Shown piece after piece: positions 61,401 to 64,000 of a DNA stretch of 64,000 nucleotides. The notes below the pieces were generated by a model. That model did no database searches. It was given only the letters and a program-made list of their open reading frames with translations, and was not told the DNA's origin. Numbering within the stretch: the first letter of the stretch is position 1; each line of letters starts with the position of its first letter. Location: the NCBI GenBank assembly GCA_005406025.1, contig BGZK01000021.1, forward strand, positions 248,001-312,000, in the 5' to 3' direction. The DNA comes from Eumeta japonica (lineage: Eukaryota > Arthropoda > Insecta > Lepidoptera > Psychidae). The position numbers and the translations under genes were made by a program.

Positions 61401-64000
61401 AATTTAATCCGCATCGCACTTATTGATTTTCCATATTCTCTAAAGACCGCTACAACGCCGTTACGGTATTGATTGACCTTTTTGTGTGTAATTTAATCAC
61501 AACACAGCCCTTGTAATGTGACGCTGACTAATATTAATTCCACTTAAGAGGAACTAAACTCCTATACGATAATACTAAATCTTATGTATACATTCGTACT
61601 TAATTTCTTAATTTATATTTATTTATATTGCTTTTCTAATACTCATCTGATGCTGCAATAAGTACTACCAGACGAAATAATTAAGTTAATCATGTGAATT
61701 AAATTTATTTATCGATTTCGGCATTCGAATCTAAACATGTAATACGTTGAAATAGCAGCATTCTTAACTAGTAATGATTAACTATTATGTTTAAGTGAAA
61801 TTACTTTTTAGCGACCGAAGCAATATCGCATTTGACATTTTTACACACATACATATATATATATACTATTAATGCTCACAGAAGCAATTTCATAGAAACT
61901 GCTTAAGAAAGTTTGTTCATCTGACCAACAGAAAAATGGTAATTTAAGTAGATGCAATATGGTGGTCATTTAAAATGTAATATCCTCTAAACAGCCATTG
62001 CGCTAATAAATAACTCACCTGGGGCATATAACCTATCCTAGGCCCGGGTACTCCACTTCTAGGACTTCCGGGCCGTCCTCCCAACACCCAGATTTCTCCG
62101 GAATTCAGTCTTCTTCTTCCGACTATGCAGGAAAGAAGCGTGGTCTTCCCGCACCCGGACGCGCCTAGTAGACCGTATCTAGAAGAAAACATTAAATTTA
62201 CGCTAAAAAAAAACGCACAATTACATGGTAAACTTGGACGGAAAGAGTTTCGTACGAAAAATATGTTACGAATATCTACCATGTTTTTTTTTTTCATTCT
62301 GACCCATATTTGTTTATGGTAACTAAAACTACGCTAAATCTAAGTACGCAAAGTATTGATAGATTTATTATGTCATTTTAAGACCATTTACAAGACTTCT
62401 TACAAGAGTTCCTGTAATCTGCAAATAAAAAACTGTTTTCTCATTTTTTTCTTCAAACTTTAAGCTCAGTAATTTTGGAGATAATAACCAATTTTTATAT
62501 ATATTTTTTAAAGAAAACTATTTATTTTATCGTTAATAAAAATACCAATACTTTTTTAATTTGAAACCCTTATAACAAGCCAAGTACAGCCAAACATTTG
62601 ATATGACTTGCAAAATTTTTTTTTATAATATTACCTCTAAAAATGATATTCAAAATTGATGTATTTATACACGTTTTTGTTTGATGCACAGAAATTCAAA
62701 GGTGTACCAACTTTTTGATTCGATCAGTACAATAGTTTTAGAGCAAACAAAATTGTAGTCTCGATAGACTAACTATTGATAGTGTTAACAATCTAATAAA
62801 GGCATTTAGCTATTCTGCAAAGCGTTGATAGTCCAGTCGTCAGAGCGTCCACCTACGACACAGAAGACCCGAGTTTCCTCTCCGAAACCCATACTCTCCG
62901 TCTCTCCTAATTCGCCTGTAAATCTATATCATATCATCGGCTTAAAACAATGAAACTGCATGAAGTTCTAATGACATACGAAATTCCCATCAGACAATGG
63001 AGTAGATAAGCCTAAGAGCTATGGATTTGTTGTTCTACGCCCCTTGCTCTATACTCTGAACCCAATAGCAGCTTTCGCTGTTGCCTTTCGTCCAGTGAGT
63101 GAGAGTTCCGTAGGCCAACCCCCACTCCACCACCTCACTTATTCGTCCCGCGCCATCAGATATTCTATTTCTACCCAACAGGCCAGCAACGTACTTGTGA
63201 CTCTTTTTGGGTTACGGGTGTTCATAAGACGCGTTGGCCACCTACTTTATGGAACTCCCATGCTTGTTTGATTTCCCTTCGAAAATACTGTAAAAATGTC
63301 GTGACGTATTATGTGGTGTTGACCCGATCCATTCGTTCCTCGGATCTGGGTCACTAGATTAAATACTGGACACGCCGTTGCACTTGTAGCCATTTGTTAA
63401 AACGACTACTTTCTTTAATCTCTTATAAAATATCTTTGTTTCGGCAATCATTTAATTCCTTTCGGTGCTCTTTCATGTTTTATTATATTTTTTGACAGCG
63501 AGATAGTTCGCTGTCAAAAAATTTATAAGTAAATTCGCCATTTTGTATGAAGTGTTTAACCGTTCAGACACCTTCAAAATGTTTTTTTCTCTATGACAAC
63601 ATTTTCGTTATGCCAAAATTTTCATTTGATTGATATTAGTTTATGACATGTCAGTTGGACGTCAATACGCATTGCAGACGTTGAAGAAGGCTTTTGTATG
63701 TTTGTTTATATTGTTGTCTGTCTGTTATACATTTTGTCGAAACAATGACCTATAGAAAAATACATGGTATATTTTTCGTTGTTAAGACACATCTCAAAAT
63801 CGGATACTCACATGGTGCCCTTGGGTACTGTCATGTTCAACCCGTCCAGGATCACATTGGGATTTTTGGCCGTTCCGTAGCTTTTGTGCGCCCTCCTCAC
63901 GCAAACGGCCTGCTCCTTCCTGGAGGCGAGAGTCGACTTCTGTGTCTTGAACTGTCTCCTCCTTCTCATCTGCAATTCTTCTTCGATCGTGTTTATCGTT
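31031..64000 (-). CDS. ABC transporter, subfamily H (ABCG23-like), 14 exons in window, 5' end open
   Basis: This is a half-size ABC transporter with one ATP-binding domain followed by one membrane domain. Exons in coding order: 64000-63812, 62178-62019, 56724-56588, 56152-56027, 55613-55520, 52117-51932, 51222-50978, 49884-49644, 48316-48139, 44159-44044, 38266-38196, 34970-34873, 33130-32963, 31332-31031. All join in phase at GT-AG sites to give 769 residues. Numbering from the first full codon: Walker A GASGCGKT 68-75, signature LSGGQQ 167-172, Walker B LLILDE 187-192, switch His225. First membrane segment about 379-400, an outer loop to about 560 with four N-glycosylation sites, then five more segments (about 573, 621, 653, 686 and 749 onward). 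This order is that of insect ABCH proteins. Drosophila Snustorr, of this subfamily, acts in the cuticle lipid barrier; orthology to it is inference. Substrate unknown. Confidence 0.94.
31333..32962 (-). other. ABCH intron 13
   Basis: GT-AG intron of 1630 bases, AT-rich. The frame at 31634-31852 shows no recognisable domain. No supported feature. Confidence 0.75.
32963..33130 (-). CDS. ABCH exon 13: membrane segments 3 and 4
   Basis: Encodes residues 614-670 (split codons at both ends). Two hydrophobic segments, [20 protein letters not shown] and [19 protein letters not shown], are separated by a short polar loop with KLTLNGP. Acceptor TTGGCAG; donor GTGAGT. Confidence 0.94.
34588..34640 (+). 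repeat. Fragment of a widespread dispersed repeat
   Basis: CTAGCTGACCCGGCA followed by ACGTTGTTCTGCC is a phrase I recall from many lepidopteran and other insect sequences as a transposon-end repeat. No second copy is in the window; the family name is not established here. Confidence 0.45.
34756..34815. repeat. Long near-perfect hairpin
   Basis: CACACTTTCATACTGTTGT (34756-34774) pairs perfectly with its inverse at 34797-34815. After one mismatch, ATATGGG pairs with CCCATAT, leaving a six-base loop. About 26 paired bases in 60. It may be a tiny foldback transposon or an RNA hairpin within the ABCH intron. Confidence 0.85.
34873..34970 (-). CDS. ABCH exon 12: membrane segment 2
   Basis: Encodes residues 581-614 (split codons at both ends). 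[20 protein letters not shown] then [12 protein letters not shown] is the ABC2-type signature in which a membrane segment is followed by an E-R-x-x-G-x-x-E-R stretch. Donor GTAAAT. Confidence 0.94.
35988..36269. repeat. Tandem 136-bp duplication, each copy ending in a hairpin
   Basis: GCGACTTATTACCTATAAG at 35991 recurs at 36127, an exact 136-base offset, with only a few substitutions. Each copy contains TGTGTTTTTAGGCAAAG and its inverse CTTTGCCTAAAAACACA. In copy 2 the stem is longer (36206-36269): about 27 pairs with one mismatch. In copy 1 the outer stem was lost at the junction (36123). Confidence 0.9.
37131..37200 (+). mobile_element. tRNA-like SINE head
   Basis: GGTGACTCAGTGGTCATAG matches a pol III A box, and GGATTCGACC about 40 bases on matches a B box. 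Mismatches in the expected stems argue against a working tRNA gene. The following sequence to about 37320 may be the SINE body. Confidence 0.45.
37389..38151. mobile_element. piggyBac-like MITE flanked by TTAA
   Basis: TTAA at 37389-37392 is followed by GGAGGTATAGGA, and TCCTATACCTCC precedes TTAA at 38148-38151. This gives 12-base perfect terminal inverted repeats (about 17 with the TTAA and flanking bases) around 755 bases of non-coding, AT-rich DNA. TTAA target choice is the trait of piggyBac elements. It sits about 44 bases inside ABCH intron 11, just after the exon 11 donor. Confidence 0.75.
38196..38266 (-). CDS. ABCH exon 11: end of outer loop, start of segment 2
   Basis: Encodes residues 558-580 plus two bases of codon 581: [16 protein letters not shown] then AGPGVIL. 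The NPIYG and FxxPG motifs are typical of the region before the second membrane segment. At 71 bases this is the shortest exon. Donor GTGAGT. Confidence 0.93.
38267..44043 (-). other. ABCH intron 10 (5.8 kb)
   Basis: The longest ABCH intron in the window. It contains a ~250-bp repeat member (43414-43665). The stretch 41590-42130 is less AT-rich with an open frame (41901-42134) that I cannot assign, and 42583-42785 is similar. The rest is AT-rich without features. Confidence 0.7.
43414..43665 (+). repeat. ~250-bp dispersed repeat, member B
   Basis: Same family and orientation as 13222-13470, starting with CTCACGCCTATTTCCCGGAAG. It lies in antisense to the ABCH gene. Confidence 0.7.
44044..44159 (-). 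CDS. ABCH exon 10: outer loop
   Basis: Encodes residues 519-557: [16 protein letters not shown] then [17 protein letters not shown] and FTVPIH. Part of the large extracellular loop between segments 1 and 2, with the family's pattern of a helix followed by a PIxF motif (completed by the next exon). Donor GTGAGT. Confidence 0.92.
45191..45738 (+). repeat. ~600-bp dispersed repeat, forward copy
   Basis: Begins TTTTTAGGGTTCC, has GTCCATCCGTCCGTATG near 45250, then GTGTCCCCCTCTATTTTC and, at the end, AAAGGACGTAAGTGCCATGAAG. The same blocks occur in reverse order and orientation at 58955-59571. The copies are diverged. Confidence 0.75.
46672..46694. repeat. (TA)n microsatellite
   Basis: About 11 TA dinucleotides. 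Confidence 0.9.
48139..48316 (-). CDS. ABCH exon 9: outer loop
   Basis: Encodes residues 460-518 plus one base of codon 519. [20 protein letters not shown] then [13 protein letters not shown] is typical of the extracellular loop of this family. NFS and NSS are glycosylation sites. The acceptor is TTCCAG at 48322-48317. A stronger-looking CTTCAG about 30 bases upstream is rejected because, with the phase of exon 8, it would meet an in-frame stop. Confidence 0.88.
48317..49643 (-). other. ABCH intron 8
   Basis: GT-AG intron of 1327 bases. Its notable feature is a palindrome with an AT core (49370-49427). Otherwise AT-rich. Confidence 0.75.
49370..49427. repeat. AT microsatellite inside a palindrome
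   Basis: GCACTGAGTTT (49370-49380) and its inverse AAACTCAGTGC (49417-49427) flank about 18 AT dinucleotides. The whole 58 bases are self-complementary and could extrude as a cruciform. Confidence 0.93.
49644..49884 (-). CDS. ABCH exon 8: membrane segment 1 and start of outer loop
   Basis: Encodes residues 379-459. Segment 1 is [20 protein letters not shown]. The loop then starts with [23 protein letters not shown] and NVT are glycosylation sites, and several Cys ([13 protein letters not shown]) suggest disulfides outside the cell. Donor GTAAGT. Confidence 0.94.
49885..50977 (-). other. ABCH intron 7
   Basis: GT-AG intron of 1093 bases. Contains a SINE relic near its acceptor-distal end (50695-50940); the rest is AT-rich. 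Confidence 0.75.
50695..50940 (-). mobile_element. tRNA-derived SINE relic
   Basis: On the - strand, GGTGATAGCTCAGAGGTTAAG at about 50935-50915 has a good pol III A box (TAGCTCAGAGG); the B box is degraded. The body toward 50700 includes a GC-richer block (around TGCGTGGTGGGAGCCGC on the + strand) unlike the flanks. It lies in the same orientation as the host gene. Confidence 0.45.
50978..51222 (-). CDS. ABCH exon 7: cytosolic linker between domains
   Basis: Encodes residues 298-378 plus two bases of codon 379. An acidic, low-complexity linker ([14 protein letters not shown] and [13 protein letters not shown]) precedes [20 protein letters not shown], the amphipathic helix that couples the ATP-binding and membrane domains. 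Donor GTAAAA. Confidence 0.93.
51223..51931 (-). other. ABCH intron 6
   Basis: GT-AG intron of 709 bases, AT-rich. Nothing notable. Confidence 0.75.
51932..52117 (-). CDS. ABCH exon 6: C-terminal end of the ATP-binding domain
   Basis: Encodes residues 236-297. [19 protein letters not shown] and then [20 protein letters not shown] form the helical end of the nucleotide-binding domain; the SLEDVFLKL motif is typical of the ABCA/ABCH group. A basic KRRR cluster follows. Donor GTGAGT. Confidence 0.94.
52118..55519 (-). other. ABCH intron 5
   Basis: GT-AG intron of 3402 bases. Contains a small TATG run near 52215, a retroposon-3'-end-like phrase (GAAATTGGTTCAGCTGTTTC at about 53152), a palindrome (53843-53868) and CTGTCTG-rich DNA near 53975-54015. 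Otherwise AT-rich. Confidence 0.7.
53843..53868. repeat. 26-bp perfect palindrome
   Basis: GTATGTGTATATA followed directly by its inverse TATATACACATAC. Confidence 0.9.
55520..55613 (-). CDS. ABCH exon 5: switch histidine
   Basis: Encodes residues 204-235. [20 protein letters not shown] then [11 protein letters not shown] carries the switch (H-loop) His225, which contacts the ATP gamma-phosphate. Donor GTAAGT. Confidence 0.94.
55614..56026 (-). other. ABCH intron 4
   Basis: GT-AG intron of 413 bases. AT-rich; no feature seen. Confidence 0.75.
56027..56152 (-). CDS. ABCH exon 4: ABC signature and Walker B
   Basis: Encodes residues 162-204 (split codons at both ends). Contains the signature [18 protein letters not shown] and Walker [16 protein letters not shown] with the catalytic Glu192 present, so the site looks competent for hydrolysis. 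Confidence 0.95.
56153..56587 (-). other. ABCH intron 3
   Basis: GT-AG intron of 435 bases. The donor region reads GTAGGTAGGTA; the first GT is the one that keeps the frame. An inverted pair, TACTTAACAGAAATA and TATTTCTGTTAAGTA, lies at about 56365-56411. Confidence 0.75.
56588..56724 (-). CDS. ABCH exon 3: Q-loop side of the ATP-binding domain
   Basis: Encodes residues 117-161 plus two bases of codon 162. [19 protein letters not shown] then [18 protein letters not shown] is the alpha-helical part after the Q-loop glutamine (Gln116, last codon of exon 2). Confidence 0.94.
58955..59571 (-). repeat. ~600-bp dispersed repeat, reverse copy
   Basis: Inverse of 45191-45738: it begins GCATCAACAAAAG and contains TTCATGGCACTGACGTCC, then GAAAATAGAGGCGAGGGACAC, then GGACGGACAGACGG and ends GGTTCCAACCCTAAAAAAC. 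Diverged from the other copy by many substitutions and indels. Confidence 0.75.
61050..61143. repeat. CA/CG-rich alternating purine-pyrimidine run
   Basis: Imperfect CACACA, CGCGCGCGCG and CACGCA words over about 90 bases. Alternating purine-pyrimidine sequence of this type can adopt Z-DNA. Confidence 0.85.
62019..62178 (-). CDS. ABCH exon 2: Walker A
   Basis: Encodes residues 63-116. [20 protein letters not shown] contains the ATP-phosphate-binding Walker A loop with Lys74. [14 protein letters not shown] and then [10 protein letters not shown], ending in the Q-loop Gln116, are very typical of insect ABCH proteins. Donor GTGAGT. Confidence 0.95.
62820..63290 (+). mobile_element. SINE relic (tRNA-like head and lepidopteran-type tail)
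   Basis: Starts GCGTTGATAGTCCAGTCGTC, A-box-like, with a degraded B box. Ends with GGCCAGCAACGTACTTGTG, then GGGTGTTCAT and CCCATGCTTGTTTG. This matches the order of a SINE tail I recall as abundant in moths. The two parts may be one element or two nested ones. The frame at 63044-63271 is a by-product. Confidence 0.5.
63488..63521. repeat. Small perfect hairpin
   Basis: TTTTTTGACAGCGA pairs with TCGCTGTCAAAAAA around a six-base loop. Possible end of a foldback element. Confidence 0.85.
63812..64000 (-). CDS. ABCH exon 1 in window: N-terminal region (open at the edge)
   Basis: Encodes residues 1-62 plus two bases of codon 63, counted from the first full codon. A basic stretch ([18 protein letters not shown]) precedes [12 protein letters not shown] and [15 protein letters not shown], the first strands of the ATP-binding domain. 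An ATG lies at 63969-63967, but the codons before it ([10 protein letters not shown]) read like protein, so the exon probably continues past 64000 and the start is outside. Donor GTGAGT. Confidence 0.85.

Larger units (their letters stand above)
56725..62018 (-). other. ABCH intron 2 (5.3 kb)
   Basis: GT-AG intron. Contains the reverse copy of the ~600-bp repeat (58955-59571), a GCATCGC-rich repeat-like block (about 57225-57325), a CA/CG-rich run (61050-61143) and otherwise AT-rich DNA without supported features. Confidence 0.7.
62179..63811 (-). other. ABCH intron 1 (first in window)
   Basis: GT-AG intron of 1633 bases. Contains a SINE relic (62820-63290) and a hairpin (63488-63521). The rest is AT-rich. 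Confidence 0.75.

Overview
This window looks like nuclear DNA of an insect, most likely a moth or butterfly. The DNA is AT-rich, the genes are split by long GT-AG introns, and the non-coding space is full of short non-autonomous transposons, tRNA-derived SINE relics and dispersed repeats. Several repeats resemble ones I recall as widespread in Lepidoptera; that order-level call is inference, because no marker gene is present. There is no sign of bacterial, plasmid or viral organisation.

Two genes face each other tail to tail. On the + strand, eight exons from 1849 to 22675 join without a frame error into a complete 495-residue lysyl oxidase-like 2 protein (Loxl2). It has a signal peptide, two SRCR domains and a catalytic lysyl oxidase domain, with the copper-binding histidines and the Lys/Tyr pair of the quinone cofactor intact. 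On the - strand, fourteen exons from the right edge (64000) down to 31031 join into 769 residues of an ABC transporter of the insect ABCH type (often auto-named ABCG23-like or ABCG20-like; Drosophila Snustorr belongs to this subfamily). It has one ATP-binding domain with all signature motifs, then six membrane segments. Its first codons may lie beyond the window.

Region by region: 1-1848 is upstream and promoter space of Loxl2. 1849-22675 is Loxl2, whose introns hold a GATATC-rich terminal-inverted-repeat element (4145-4650), a 239-bp TA-flanked MITE (9663-9901), one copy of a ~480-bp dispersed repeat, a ~1.3-kb minisatellite of 15-bp units with a 420-bp higher-order duplication (15850-17172), and a 93-bp satellite (20917-21400). 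22676-31030 is the intergenic space, with a SINE, the second copy of the ~480-bp repeat and a dead mariner transposase. 31031-64000 is the ABCH gene, whose introns carry a TTAA-flanked MITE, hairpins, SINE relics and a ~600-bp repeat present in both orientations.

Both gene families act at the body surface or extracellular matrix: Loxl enzymes cross-link matrix proteins, and insect ABCH transporters are known for lipid barrier formation in the cuticle. No regulatory link between the two is visible. I found no previously undescribed gene system; the most unusual structure is the 15-bp minisatellite in Loxl2 intron 5.
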